A DNA stretch of 64,000 nucleotides, taken from Arthrobacter sp. HY1533. GTDB lineage: Bacteria; Actinomycetota; Actinomycetes; Actinomycetales; Micrococcaceae. Positions within the stretch are counted from its first letter, which is position 1. Each line of letters begins with the position of its first letter. The notes below the pieces were generated by a model. That model searched no databases. It was not told where the DNA came from and saw only the letters and a program-made list of their open reading frames with translations. Shown here piece after piece: positions 18,552-27,662 of the stretch. The stretch lies in assembly GCF_027568515.1 (NCBI RefSeq), contig NZ_JANKZF010000004.1, positions 1 to 64,000 on the forward strand. The letters run 5' to 3'. Made by a program: the position numbers and the translations under genes.

Positions 18552-20384
18552 ATGAGTCAAATAGCAATCATGCTTGCAATTCTGACAATCGCGGTTGTCA
18601 TATTCGTGTGGAATAAATTGCCCGTTGAAATTGTGGCAATTGGTGTTTCGCTGGCACTTTTTGCCACCGGAATCATCGGAATTGATGATGCATTCTCAGG
18701 TTTTGGCTCCCAAACGGTGGTGCTGATCGCCGCATTGTTTGTGGTGGCCGAAGCCATCGACGCCGCAGGAATCACCACGTGGATGGGCGGGCTGCTGGTC
18801 AGGTTTGCCGGCAGCAGCCGGCCCAGGCTTCTGGTCCTGATCATGCTGTTTACGGCACTGTTGACCGCCGTCATCAGCGTCAACGGCGCCGTGGCTGCCC
18901 TGCTTCCCATGGTGGTGGTCCTGGCCGTGCGGCTGGGCCGTGAACCCGGGCAGCTGCTCATGCCCATGGCCTTTGCCGCCCACGCGGGGTCGCTTCTGGT
19001 GTTGACGGGTTCTCCTGTGAACATCCTCATCCTCGAAGCGGCAATCGATGCCACGGGCAACGGCATTGGCTTCTTTGAATTTGCCCTGGTGGGCCTGCCC
19101 CTGCTGGCCGGAACAGTGCTGCTCGCCATCTGGCTGGGTCCGCGGCTGTTGCCCCGCCGCACCCCCGAGGAATCACCCAAGGACCTTAGTAGCCACCCCG
19201 CAGTGATCCTGGGCCACTACTGGCCCGGCGAGCATGAGCTTGCCCGGCTGCTGGTGCCCCTGGGCAGCCCCCAGGCCGGCCGCCCCCTTGCCGGGGTTCT
19301 TCCGGACACGAGCGGAGAGGTCCACCTGCTCACTGTCCAGGATGAGGCGGGGCGGCCGATGCCGGCCGAGACCCTGGAGCCGGGGAACTTCCTGGTGGTC
19401 CGGGGGACTTCGGCGGCCATCGCGGAGTTTGCCGGGGAAAACGGCCTGGAGGTGGAGGCCGGGAGGGACGGCGGCGTTGCCTGCGGGCTCGTCAGCAAAT
19501 CCTTTGGCGTGGCAGAGGTTCTTGTTGCCCCCAGGTCGAACCTCATCGGCACGGACGCCTACCCCGGCATGATCACCGAAAGCGGCTCCCTGGTGGTGCT
19601 TGCCCACCAACGCGCCGGCGGGACCGTCGATGCGGCACAGAACCCGAAGCGTGCCGGCCGTGGCGCCCGCGTCAAGGCCGGCGACTCGCTGCTGCTGCAG
19701 GGCAGCTGGGCTGCGCTGGACAAGCACACACTGGATGCCAATGTGCTGCTGGTGGACTCCCCCGACGCCATCCGCCGGCAGACGGTGCCACTGGGACCGG
19801 GGGCTGTTCCCGCACTGGCCATCCTGGCCGCCATGGTGGTGCTGATGACCACGAACCTTGTGCCGGCGTCGGTCGCGGCACTCCTTGCCGCCATGGCCAT
19901 GGTGCTGTGCCGGGTGGTGACCGTGGGCCAGGCCCACCGCTCCATGGCCTGGCAGACCTTGATCCTGGTCGCCGGTATGATCCCGCTGTCGGCCGCCATC
20001 ACCAAGACCGGCACGGCCAAGATGCTGGCCGACGGCATTGTCACCCTGACCGGAGGAGGGAGCCCCTACCTGCTGCTGGTCGGCATCTTCCTTGTCACGG
20101 CCGTGCTGGGCCAGCTCATCAGCAACACCGCAACAGCCCTGATCATCATCCCCATCGCACTGTCCGTGGCGGCGGAGGCGGGCCTGTCCCCCATCACCGT
20201 GCTGATGTGCGTCAGCGTGGCGTCCGCAGCGGCACTGCTGACGCCCATTGCCACCCCGGCCAACATGATGATCATGCGACCGGCCGGCTACAGGTTCGGC
20301 GACTACTGGAAATTCGGCGCCGCCATCATGGCCCTGTACCTGCTGGTGGCGGTGTTCCTGGTGCCGGCAATCTGGCCGCTGTAG
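18552..20384 (+). CDS. SLC13/ArsB-type permease with RCK_C domains
   Basis: A 610-aa ion or dicarboxylate transporter. About five N-terminal membrane segments precede a soluble middle region with two RCK_C/TrkA_C-like domains (about residues 210-300 and 310-395), then a second membrane half with SNTATALIIIPIALSVA and TPIATPANMMIMRP, the SNT-type signature of the DASS family. The ATG at 18552 matches the usual N-terminus and the leaderless promoter; an earlier start at 18486 is unlikely. Substrates of such proteins include sulfate, citrate and sodium ions. No neighbouring gene narrows this down. Confidence 0.85.
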   Translation: MSQIAIMLAILTIAVVIFVWNKLPVEIVAIGVSLALFATGIIGIDDAFSGFGSQTVVLIAALFVVAEAIDAAGITTWMGGLLVRFAGSSRPRLLVLIMLFTALLTAVISVNGAVAALLPMVVVLAVRLGREPGQLLMPMAFAAHAGSLLVLTGSPVNILILEAAIDATGNGIGFFEFALVGLPLLAGTVLLAIWLGPRLLPRRTPEESPKDLSSHPAVILGHYWPGEHELARLLVPLGSPQAGRPLAGVLPDTSGEVHLLTVQDEAGRPMPAETLEPGNFLVVRGTSAAIAEFAGENGLEVEAGRDGGVACGLVSKSFGVAEVLVAPRSNLIGTDAYPGMITESGSLVVLAHQRAGGTVDAAQNPKRAGRGARVKAGDSLLLQGSWAALDKHTLDANVLLVDSPDAIRRQTVPLGPGAVPALAILAAMVVLMTTNLVPASVAALLAAMAMVLCRVVTVGQAHRSMAWQTLILVAGMIPLSAAITKTGTAKMLADGIVTLTGGGSPYLLLVGIFLVTAVLGQLISNTATALIIIPIALSVAAEAGLSPITVLMCVSVASAAALLTPIATPANMMIMRPAGYRFGDYWKFGAAIMALYLLVAVFLVPAIWPL

Positions 20385-20422
20385 ACGCTCTAGCCGCGGC
20401 GGCACCGTGCCCGGGCATGCAG

Positions 20423-20453
20423 AAAACCCCCGGCCTGTGGGGCCGGGGGTTTT
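20423..20453. terminator. Bidirectional rho-independent terminator
   Basis: AAAACCCCCGGCC (20423-20435) and GGCCGGGGGTTTT (20441-20453) pair perfectly with a 5-nt loop, and TTTTCTTT follows. It ends the SLC13 transcript and, read leftward, the tRNA transcript. Confidence 0.9.
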
Positions 20454-20461
20454 CTTTGGAG

Positions 20462-20535
<74 letters not shown>

Positions 20536-20544
20536 ATGTGTTTA

Positions 20545-20573
20545 TTACACTACCGCCCGTTGGCCCGCAAGCC
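20545..20573 (-). promoter_or_regulatory. Candidate promoter of tRNA-fMet
   Basis: On the minus strand TTGGCT, a 17-bp spacer and TAGTGT precede the mature tRNA end by about ten bases. An overlapping alternative is TTGCGG-17-TAATAA. Confidence 0.5.
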
Positions 20574-20629
20574 AAACTGTGGGCACGTGACGTTCATCTC
20601 CTGTGCCAGCCTGTCCCACAAAGCAAAGC

Positions 20630-20661
20630 GGGGCCCGGCCGCCGTGTGGCGACCGGACCCC
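20630..20661 (-). terminator. Terminator of the UPF0182 gene
   Basis: Leftward reading gives a 14-bp stem with three G-T wobbles (20648-20661 with 20630-20643) around a 4-nt loop, followed by CGCTTTGCTTT. It lies 33 bp after the UPF0182 stop codon. Confidence 0.7.
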
Positions 20662-20694
20662 TCATCTCAGCCTGTGGAAGGCACGACGGCGGCG

Positions 20695-23691
20695 CTAGGG
20701 TTGCGCGCTCGGCGTCGGCGTTGCCGTCGGGGCCGGCGTTGCGGTGGCCCCTTCGGCGGCGAGGGCGGCCTTGAGGGCGGCTTCCAGGGCCTTCTGTGCA
20801 TCGCCATAGGCGGCGAAGTCACCCTTGGCCAGGGCGGCCTGGCCGTCCTGCAGGGCCTTGTTGGCGTCATTCAGGGCCTTGGTCAGGGCGGGGTTGCTGC
20901 TGGCGGCCGGAGGCTTGCTTCCGTCCGTGGAACTTCCACCGCTCCCCTGGCCCTTGTCCACTCCCGCATCACCGGCTGCTGCGCCGGAGTCGCCGCCGAA
21001 CAGTGCGTCCAGGGCCTCGTTCAGCGTGTCTGCATAGCCAATCTTGTTGCCAAAGGCCACCAGGACCTTCTGCAGCGTGGGGTAGGACGTTGATCCCGTG
21101 GACTTGACGTAGACAGGCTGGACGTAGAGCATGCCGCCGCCCATGGGCAGCGTCAGCAGGTTGCCGTTGATGACGTCGGACTGGCCCAGCTTGAGCACGT
21201 TCAGCTGCTCCGAAACTGAAGTGTTCGACTGGAACGTGTTCTGCACCTGTCCCGGGCCGGGAACTTGGGTGGCGTCGGGCAGCTCGAGCAATTGCAGCTT
21301 GCCGTAGTCGGGGCTCTTGACGCCCTTGACGTTGCCGGCGTCGCCGTTGGCGGCCATGAAGCCGTACAGGATGTTGCGCGAGTCCGTGTTCTGGACTTCC
21401 TGGGGGATGAAGTCGGTGGTCAGCGAGAATGCCGTCTTGTCCTTGCCCGGCATTTTCAGTGACAGGTAGTACGGCGGCTGCTTGTCCACGGCCTTGGTGG
21501 TGGGATCGTCCGGGACGCTCCAGGCCAGGGTGTTCTTGAAGAAGTTGGTGGGATTCGTGACGTGGTAGCGGCCCAGGAGTTCACGCTGGACCTTGAACAG
21601 GTCTTCCGGGTAGCGCACGTGGGCCATGAGGTCACCGGACATTTCCGTGAACGGCTTCACCGTTGTGGGGAACACCTTCTGCCATGACTTCAGGATGGGG
21701 TCCTCGGCGTCCCAGGCGTACAAGTCCACTGAGCCGTCGTAGGCATCCACTGTGGCCTTGACCGAGTTGCGGATGTAGTTCACGGAGGTGTTGGGCAATG
21801 CGCCGGCGCCACCATTTGCCGTCAGGGAGTCGGTGGTGGCCTCCTGCAGCTGCTGCTGCTGTGAGTACGGGTAGTAGGAGCTCGTGGTGTAGCCGTCCAC
21901 AATCCACTTGACCTTGCCGTCAACGATGGCCGGGTACGGGTTCCCGTCGAGTGTCAGGTACGGGGCAACCTTGGCCACGCGCTCGGCAGGGGTGCGGTCG
22001 TAGAGGATCTGCGACTTTTCGTTGACGCCGTTGGTCAGCAGAAGGTCGGTGGACTGGAACTTCAGCGCGTACATGACGCGGTTGAACCAGTTGCCCAGGT
22101 TGGGGCCTGCATCGCCGGTAAAGGTTGTCAGCGCCTCGGAGGCAGGATCGTCGTCTCCGCTGGTGGTGGAGCTGCCCTGCGGGCGGTCCAGCTCGATGGG
22201 GTCGGTCCCCTCGGGCGCACCCACGATGGAGTAGTCAGTGGTTGACTGGCCAAAGTAAATGCGCGGCTGGTAGCTGGTATCGGTGCCCAGCACACCGGTT
22301 GAGGGCACCCCTGACTGCATGAACTCGGGCTTGCCGTCGGCGGTGACCTTGTTGCCGTAGGCAGCCACCACACCATAGCCGTGCGTGTAGACCAGGTGCT
22401 GGTTGTACCAGCTCTGCTGGTTCGGGTTGATGCCCTCGGGGTTCAGTTCGCGCACCGCAATGACGGCATCCTGGACCTTGCCGTCGATCGTGTAGCGGTC
22501 CACGTTCAGAGTCTTGGGGAACTTGTAGTACGGACGGAACTGTTCCAGCTGTGCGAACGTCGAGGAGATCAGGTTCGGGTCCAGAAGGCGGATGTTGGCC
22601 GCAGTGTCGGCATCCTGGCGCAGGGCGCCGGCTTCGGCCGTGGTGGTGGCGTTGTACGGGGTGACTTCCATGTTGGAAAGGCCGTAGGCGTCGCGGGTCA
22701 TGTTGATGTTGCGCTCAATGTAGGGCAGCTCCACGTTGCCCTCAGAGGGCTTGACCTGCCACTCCTGAACGGCCCAGGGGTAGATGCCGCCGGCCACAAT
22801 GGCGGTGACAACCAGCATGCCGGTGCCGATGAGGGGCAGCTTCCACTTGCCGATGAAGGCGGCAACGATGAACAGGATGGCCACGATGAGCGCGGCAGCG
22901 GCCAGGATGGCCTTGGTGGGAATGACGGCGTTCACATCGGTGAACATGGCGCCGGCACGGTAGCCTCCGTTGTCCTGCAGCGTGGCGAAGCGGCCCAGCC
23001 AGAAGTTGGCGCCCAGCAGCAGCAGGAACACCCCGGCCATGATGGCGATGTGGATCTGCGCCTGGCGGGAGGTGAAGATGCCCCGCTCGGTCAGGCGGAT
23101 GGCACCGTAGAGGTAGTGGGTGAGGAGCCCGGCGATGAAGGCAATCACTGTGGCGCTGATGAGCATGCCCACCACGAAGCCAAGGAACGGCAGGGTGTTG
23201 GTGTAGAAGCTGATGTCCAGGCCGAACTGGGGGTCGGTGGACCCGAAGGGCTCCCGGTACAGGAACAGCATGACCTTGTCCCACTGGGCCATGGCGGCTG
23301 TGCCGGCAAACAGGCCGAAGACCACGGGGACGCCAATCATGACGACGCGGCGCACCGGTTCCAGCTGCAGCTGGTAGCGGTTGAGGTTGTCCTCGCGGGC
23401 GCTGTCAGGGGCGTAGACGGGCCGGGCCTTGTAGGCGGCGCGAATGGAGAAGTACACGGCCAGGGCCATGACCAGGAAGGCTGCCAGGAAGATCAGCAGC
23501 TTGGCGACCTTCTCCGTCCAGAACACCCCGGTGAAGCCGAGCTGGTTGAACCACAGGAAGTCGGTGTAGGTCCCGGAGAAGATGAGCAACGCAACCACCA
23601 GGGCCGCCACCACAATGATGGTGGGCAGCAGCGCGCTGCGTTTCTTGGGCCGCACGGGCCTGCTCGGCGACGGGGATGGTCGGGATGTCAC
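20695..23691 (-). CDS. UPF0182 family membrane protein
   Basis: A 998-aa protein with about seven transmembrane helices in the first 330 residues and a large extracytoplasmic C-terminal region. The last 110 residues are rich in Ala, Gly, Asp and Pro, with a helical [16 protein letters not shown] segment. Start is GTG at 23691 with GAGG seven bases upstream. The family is nearly universal in actinobacteria (Rv3193c in M. tuberculosis) and has no proven function. Here, as there, it follows the PDZ/Lon-type protease gene in the same direction, suggesting a cell-envelope process shared by both. Confidence 0.9.
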   Translation of the reverse strand: MTSRPSPSPSRPVRPKKRSALLPTIIVVAALVVALLIFSGTYTDFLWFNQLGFTGVFWTEKVAKLLIFLAAFLVMALAVYFSIRAAYKARPVYAPDSAREDNLNRYQLQLEPVRRVVMIGVPVVFGLFAGTAAMAQWDKVMLFLYREPFGSTDPQFGLDISFYTNTLPFLGFVVGMLISATVIAFIAGLLTHYLYGAIRLTERGIFTSRQAQIHIAIMAGVFLLLLGANFWLGRFATLQDNGGYRAGAMFTDVNAVIPTKAILAAAALIVAILFIVAAFIGKWKLPLIGTGMLVVTAIVAGGIYPWAVQEWQVKPSEGNVELPYIERNINMTRDAYGLSNMEVTPYNATTTAEAGALRQDADTAANIRLLDPNLISSTFAQLEQFRPYYKFPKTLNVDRYTIDGKVQDAVIAVRELNPEGINPNQQSWYNQHLVYTHGYGVVAAYGNKVTADGKPEFMQSGVPSTGVLGTDTSYQPRIYFGQSTTDYSIVGAPEGTDPIELDRPQGSSTTSGDDDPASEALTTFTGDAGPNLGNWFNRVMYALKFQSTDLLLTNGVNEKSQILYDRTPAERVAKVAPYLTLDGNPYPAIVDGKVKWIVDGYTTSSYYPYSQQQQLQEATTDSLTANGGAGALPNTSVNYIRNSVKATVDAYDGSVDLYAWDAEDPILKSWQKVFPTTVKPFTEMSGDLMAHVRYPEDLFKVQRELLGRYHVTNPTNFFKNTLAWSVPDDPTTKAVDKQPPYYLSLKMPGKDKTAFSLTTDFIPQEVQNTDSRNILYGFMAANGDAGNVKGVKSPDYGKLQLLELPDATQVPGPGQVQNTFQSNTSVSEQLNVLKLGQSDVINGNLLTLPMGGGMLYVQPVYVKSTGSTSYPTLQKVLVAFGNKIGYADTLNEALDALFGGDSGAAAGDAGVDKGQGSGGSSTDGSKPPAASSNPALTKALNDANKALQDGQAALAKGDFAAYGDAQKALEAALKAALAAEGATATPAPTATPTPSAQP

Positions 23692-23791
23692 TCTCTACCT
23701 CTTTATTCAACTGGTGCACGGATGATGCCGGTTGCTTCTATACTGCTGCCACGAACGGTCGGCAGGCAAAGTTCCTTGTGTTGCTCAATTG

Positions 23792-24886
23792 TTACTTGCA
23801 GGTGGGAAGGGCCGAGCCGTCCTTGCCGGATCCCACGAGGGACACGGCGTCGTACGCTTCCTTGAGCGTGGCCACCTTGATGACCTGCAGCCCGTCGGGG
23901 ACGTGGCCCACCACGTCCTGGCAGTTGGCGGCCGGGGCCAGGAAGTAGTCGGCGCCGTTGCTGCGCGCGCCCACCATCTTCTGGGCAATGCCGCCAATGG
24001 CCCCCACGTTTCCGGCGGGGTCAATGGTGCCGGTTCCGGCGAAGTGCTTGCCGCCGGTCAGCTCCCCCGGGGTCAGGTTGTCCATGATGCCCAGGGCGAA
24101 GATCATCCCGGCGCTGGGTCCGCCAATGTTCTCCAGCGAGATTTCAACGCTGAAGGGGAACGTGAACGTGTTTTGCAGGGAAATGCCGAGCAGGTACTTG
24201 CCCTCATCGCCCAGCCTGGGGGTCACGGACACTGTCTTGTTCACCCCGCCGCGCCGGACCTCGATGTCCACGGGTGCGCCCTTGCCGCCGGCCAGGACGG
24301 CCTGGATGGTGTCCAGGTCCTTGACCGGCTTGCCGCCGATGGTGAGCAGGACGTCGTCGGGCTTGAGAATGCCGGCAGAAGCTCCGTCGTCGGGAATGGA
24401 CGCCACGGCCAGCTTTGATTCAAAGTCGATGCCCAGTGCGGTCAGGGCGGCGGCGGTGGCATTTTCCTGCGAGCCGGTCATGGCGGCCGAGTTTTCGCTG
24501 TTGACGGTTTCCTGGCTGACGCCGGGGGCGTAGATGAGCTCCGCCGGGTAGATGCTGTCCGAGGGCGTCAGCCAGGAACGGAACGCGTCGAAGAAGCTGA
24601 GCTGGCTGTCCGGCAGGCCGCCTGTCAGGTGCACTGTGGTGAGGTCCAGGCTGCCGGAGGTGGCGGGGAAACTTTCATGGCCGGTGACGGTGATGACGGG
24701 GTGGTCGTTGACCTTCCCGATCGTGTTGATGGCGGGGCCGGGCGATTCCACCACGTACGGGACGGGGATTGTCAGGGCGGCCACGGCCAGCACCACGGCC
24801 AGCACGCCGGACACCACCATCATGGGCATTCTGCGGTCGCGGACGGGAACTGGCATGCCTGCCCCGTGGTTGTTCTCCTGGCTCAA
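23792..24886 (-). CDS. PDZ domain, Lon-like (S16) membrane protease
   Basis: A 364-aa YlbL-type protein: one N-terminal transmembrane helix (about 20-41), a PDZ domain (about 160-225) and a Lon-type proteolytic domain with Ser258 in GGPSAGM and Lys303 in AQKMVGA, the Ser-Lys dyad, so it should be active outside the membrane. I prefer the TTG at 24886 because GAAAGG stands eight bases before it; the ATG at 24856 is the alternative. Rv3194c is the mycobacterial counterpart and also neighbours UPF0182. A very long open frame continues past it but is the antisense of the DUF2342 gene. Confidence 0.88.
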   Translation of the reverse strand: MSQENNHGAGMPVPVRDRRMPMMVVSGVLAVVLAVAALTIPVPYVVESPGPAINTIGKVNDHPVITVTGHESFPATSGSLDLTTVHLTGGLPDSQLSFFDAFRSWLTPSDSIYPAELIYAPGVSQETVNSENSAAMTGSQENATAAALTALGIDFESKLAVASIPDDGASAGILKPDDVLLTIGGKPVKDLDTIQAVLAGGKGAPVDIEVRRGGVNKTVSVTPRLGDEGKYLLGISLQNTFTFPFSVEISLENIGGPSAGMIFALGIMDNLTPGELTGGKHFAGTGTIDPAGNVGAIGGIAQKMVGARSNGADYFLAPAANCQDVVGHVPDGLQVIKVATLKEAYDAVSLVGSGKDGSALPTCK

Positions 24887-25141
24887 AGATGTGACCTTTC
24901 CCCGCTGTGCCGGACCTCGCCGGCGCCTGCAAAACACGTGGCGCCGACACCCCACCTTACTGTGTCCAGATGTGCTGTGCTTGTGCCGCAGCTGGGAACC
25001 GCCGGGGAATCCTGCGGGCTGGCACGGCCGCGCCGAAAACCCTTTGCCTGTAGCGAACAGTGCCCTCCGACGGGGCGACAAGGCACAGCGGCGGCGGTAA
25101 CGTAAAAGATATTCAGCGTCCACGCCAACGAACGGGCCATC

Positions 25142-26578
25142 ATGTCTTCCACACCAGCCAACAACGACGACGACACCCCGAAGGATCCGCTTCAGGAAAT
25201 GCTCGCCAACCTTTTGGGCGGCCAGGGCATGGAAGGCTTTGACCCTGCCGAGCTGGCCAAGGCTGCCGGGCTGCCCTCGGACCCCAACGTGCTGGCGCAA
25301 ATGTTCTCCCAGGTCCAGGCCATGATGAGCGGTTCCTCCGACACCCCCGTCAACTGGGACATGGCCCGCGATGCCGCCCGCAAGGCTGCCGCCGGCGGGG
25401 ACCCCTCGGTCACGCCGAACCAGCAGCGTGAGGTGGACGAGGCCCTGCGCCTTGCCGAGATGTGGCTGGACCCCTTCACCGAGCTTGCCGCCACGGCCAT
25501 CATGGGCCGCGCCTGGTCGCGTGCCGAGTGGGTCGAGGAAACCCTGGGCACCTGGCAGCGTCTCACCGAACCGGTGGCCAACAGCATTGCCTTTGCCATT
25601 TCCACGGCCATGAACGAGCAGCTTCCCGAGGAAATGAAGTCCGCTATGGGCGGTGCCGCCTCCATGATGCAGAACATGGGCGGGGCCCTGTTCGGGCTGC
25701 AGCTGGGGGCGGCAGTGGGCGCCCTGGCCAAGGAAGTGATGGGGTCCACCGACATCGGCATCCCGCTGGCCGACCTGCAAATGGCACTGCTGCCGGCCAA
25801 CGTCAAGGCCTTCGGCGAGGGCCTTGAGGTCCCCGAGCAGGAAATCCTGCTGTACCTGGCCCTGCGTGAGGCAGCCCATGCCCGGCTGTTTGTGCAGGTT
25901 CCGTGGCTGCGCGGCCACCTGCTGGGGGCCATTGAGTCCTACGCACGCGGCATCCACATCGACATGTCCCGCATCGAGGACCTGGCCCAGAACCTTGACC
26001 CCTCCAACCCGGAGGGCCTGCAGGCCGCCCTGTCCGAGGGCGTGTTCATGCCCGCACGCACCCCCGAACAGGACGCCGCCCTGGCCAAGCTGGAAACGGC
26101 CCTGGCACTCGTGGAGGGCTGGGTTGACGAGGTCAGCTTTGCGGCCGCCGCCAACCTGCCCGCCGCCGCGGCAATCCGCGAAACCATCCGCCGCCGCCGG
26201 GCCACGGGAGGCCCGGCGGAGCACGCCTTTGGCTCGCTCGTGGGCCTGGAGCTGCGTCCGCGCAGGCTTCGCGAGGCCTCGGCCCTGTGGGCATCCCTGA
26301 AGGAGCAGCGCGGCATTGCCGGACGCGACGCCATCTGGGACCACCCGGACCTCCTGCCCACCTCCGCCGACCTCGACGACGCGGCAGGCTTCAGCGCCCG
26401 CCGCAGCGCCGCCGACGCCTCGGAATCGGACGTTGACGCCGCCCTGGCCAAGCTCCTCGAGGGCGGCTTCGACAGCTTCGACGGCGGGACCGAAAGTGGC
26501 GAGGCGGACGGCGACGCCGATGCCGGTGCCGGCGAGCCCGGCGATGGCAGCCCCGAGGGGCCGACCACGGACAAGTAG
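25142..26578 (+). CDS. DUF2342 family zinc-metalloprotease-like protein
   Basis: A 478-aa protein of the actinobacterial DUF2342 family, described as zinc-dependent metalloprotease-like. The expected HExxH is replaced by LREAAHARLF (residues 241-250), as usual in this family, so catalysis is unproven. The C-terminal 90 residues are acidic and Gly-rich and probably disordered. The gene is divergent from the PDZ protease, as Rv3195 is from Rv3194c. No clear ribosome-binding site precedes the ATG. The 255-bp gap upstream holds a weak minus-strand promoter candidate (TTGGCG at 25120-25125, TACGTT at 25096-25101) and nothing else evident. Confidence 0.85.
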   Translation: MSSTPANNDDDTPKDPLQEMLANLLGGQGMEGFDPAELAKAAGLPSDPNVLAQMFSQVQAMMSGSSDTPVNWDMARDAARKAAAGGDPSVTPNQQREVDEALRLAEMWLDPFTELAATAIMGRAWSRAEWVEETLGTWQRLTEPVANSIAFAISTAMNEQLPEEMKSAMGGAASMMQNMGGALFGLQLGAAVGALAKEVMGSTDIGIPLADLQMALLPANVKAFGEGLEVPEQEILLYLALREAAHARLFVQVPWLRGHLLGAIESYARGIHIDMSRIEDLAQNLDPSNPEGLQAALSEGVFMPARTPEQDAALAKLETALALVEGWVDEVSFAAAANLPAAAAIRETIRRRRATGGPAEHAFGSLVGLELRPRRLREASALWASLKEQRGIAGRDAIWDHPDLLPTSADLDDAAGFSARRSAADASESDVDAALAKLLEGGFDSFDGGTESGEADGDADAGAGEPGDGSPEGPTTDK

Positions 26579-26595
26579 CCACGGCCGCACGCAAC

Positions 26596-26648
26596 GGGCC
26601 GCCCGGCCAGGCACGGAGGAATTCCACCGCTGCCAGGCCGGGCGGCCC
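26596..26648. terminator. Bidirectional terminator-type hairpin
   Basis: GGGCCGCCCGGCC (26596-26608) and its complement (26636-26648) form a perfect 13-bp stem with a 27-nt loop between the convergent DUF2342 and metallopeptidase genes. No T-run is present. Confidence 0.6.
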
Positions 26649-26668
26649 ATTGCACTTAACCCTGGCAG

Positions 26669-27493
26669 CTATTCCTGCAGTCCGGCACTTTCCCGGCCCA
26701 GCCCGATGTCCCAGTCCTGGCCTTCCCCGCCGGGGCCGTGTTCCTCCCGGCCGTCGCTGTCCATGCTGCGCTCCATGCCCGTGATGTTGCGGGCCGAGGC
26801 AAAGGAGGCCCCGTCAAGGAAGGCCCGGGCCGCCTCCAGCCGCGGGTAGCCGGCCAACTCCTGCCAAAAATCGGCGCTGTGGTTGGGGTGGATGAGGTGC
26901 GCCAGCTCATGCAGCAGCACATAGTCAATGACCCAGTCGGGCATGCCCTGGACATGGTGGGAAATGCGGATGGATTTCCGGGCCGGTGTTGCCGAGCCCC
27001 ACCGGCTGCTTTGGTTGCTCACCCACCGCACCGACTCCGGCTCGGCGCGCCCGCCCAGGTACCGGGCCGACAGTGCCAGGCTGCGCCGCATCAGCGCCTC
27101 GTCGCCGGCCGGGCCGCGCCGCCCTCCGGGCAGCCTTTGCGCGCCCTGCTCCAGCCGGGACACCATGCGCGGCACCCAGTAGGTCTCGTCCTCCAGGCTC
27201 AGCCGGGCCGGCACGGCGATGACCGCCTGCCCGTCTTCCCAGAAGGCGGCGAGCCCGGTTTTGCGCCGGGCCGTCCGCCGGACCACCACGGGCCCGCCGT
27301 TGCTGAGCGTGTGCACGGACAGGGAATCGCCCAGCGGTCCCGGCGTGCCCTTGCCGAGCGGGCTGTGGCGTGGATCTTGGCGGCGGCGCGGGGCTGCCGC
27401 CCGGCCGGCCGCCACGGTGCCCAAACGGGCGCGATTGCCTGCTGCGCCGGCCCCGCCCGCCAGCCGTGATTTCGGTGCTTGTGGATCTGCCAT
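26669..27493 (-). CDS. M48-like (YgjP/DUF45) metallopeptidase
   Basis: A 274-aa putative zinc peptidase. The motif HELAH is at residues 195-199, followed by HPNHSADFW (202-210), which supplies the third ligand as in the YgjP/WLM group; RWGSATPARKSIRISHHV precedes it. The first 60 residues are Arg/Ala-rich and probably disordered. I chose the ATG at 27493; AAGG lies directly before it and TACCGT (27500-27505) lies six bases upstream, so the message may be leaderless. It is divergent from the ThiF-like gene 169 bp away. YgjP proteins are uncharacterised, but some act with ubiquitin- or SUMO-like partners in other phyla. Confidence 0.82.
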   Translation of the reverse strand: MADPQAPKSRLAGGAGAAGNRARLGTVAAGRAAAPRRRQDPRHSPLGKGTPGPLGDSLSVHTLSNGGPVVVRRTARRKTGLAAFWEDGQAVIAVPARLSLEDETYWVPRMVSRLEQGAQRLPGGRRGPAGDEALMRRSLALSARYLGGRAEPESVRWVSNQSSRWGSATPARKSIRISHHVQGMPDWVIDYVLLHELAHLIHPNHSADFWQELAGYPRLEAARAFLDGASFASARNITGMERSMDSDGREEHGPGGEGQDWDIGLGRESAGLQE

Positions 27494-27662
27494 CCTTCGA
27501 CGGTACAACGATTCGCAGGCAGGCAGCGGCCCGAGCGGGCAGATTGTGGACAAGGTCCAGCTGTGGAAAACTCCGCACGCTGTGGCGGCACAAGTGCCAT
27601 GATCGGAAGCATCCGGCAGGAAGGGACATCCCCACTTCCGGGCAGTCCTTCAGGAGGCGGAC

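Noticed and set aside
23792-26650. A 952-codon leftward open frame
   Set aside because: Only the part up to 24886 encodes the PDZ/Lon-type protein. The remainder is the antisense of the rightward DUF2342 gene and looks like GC-rich shadow sequence.
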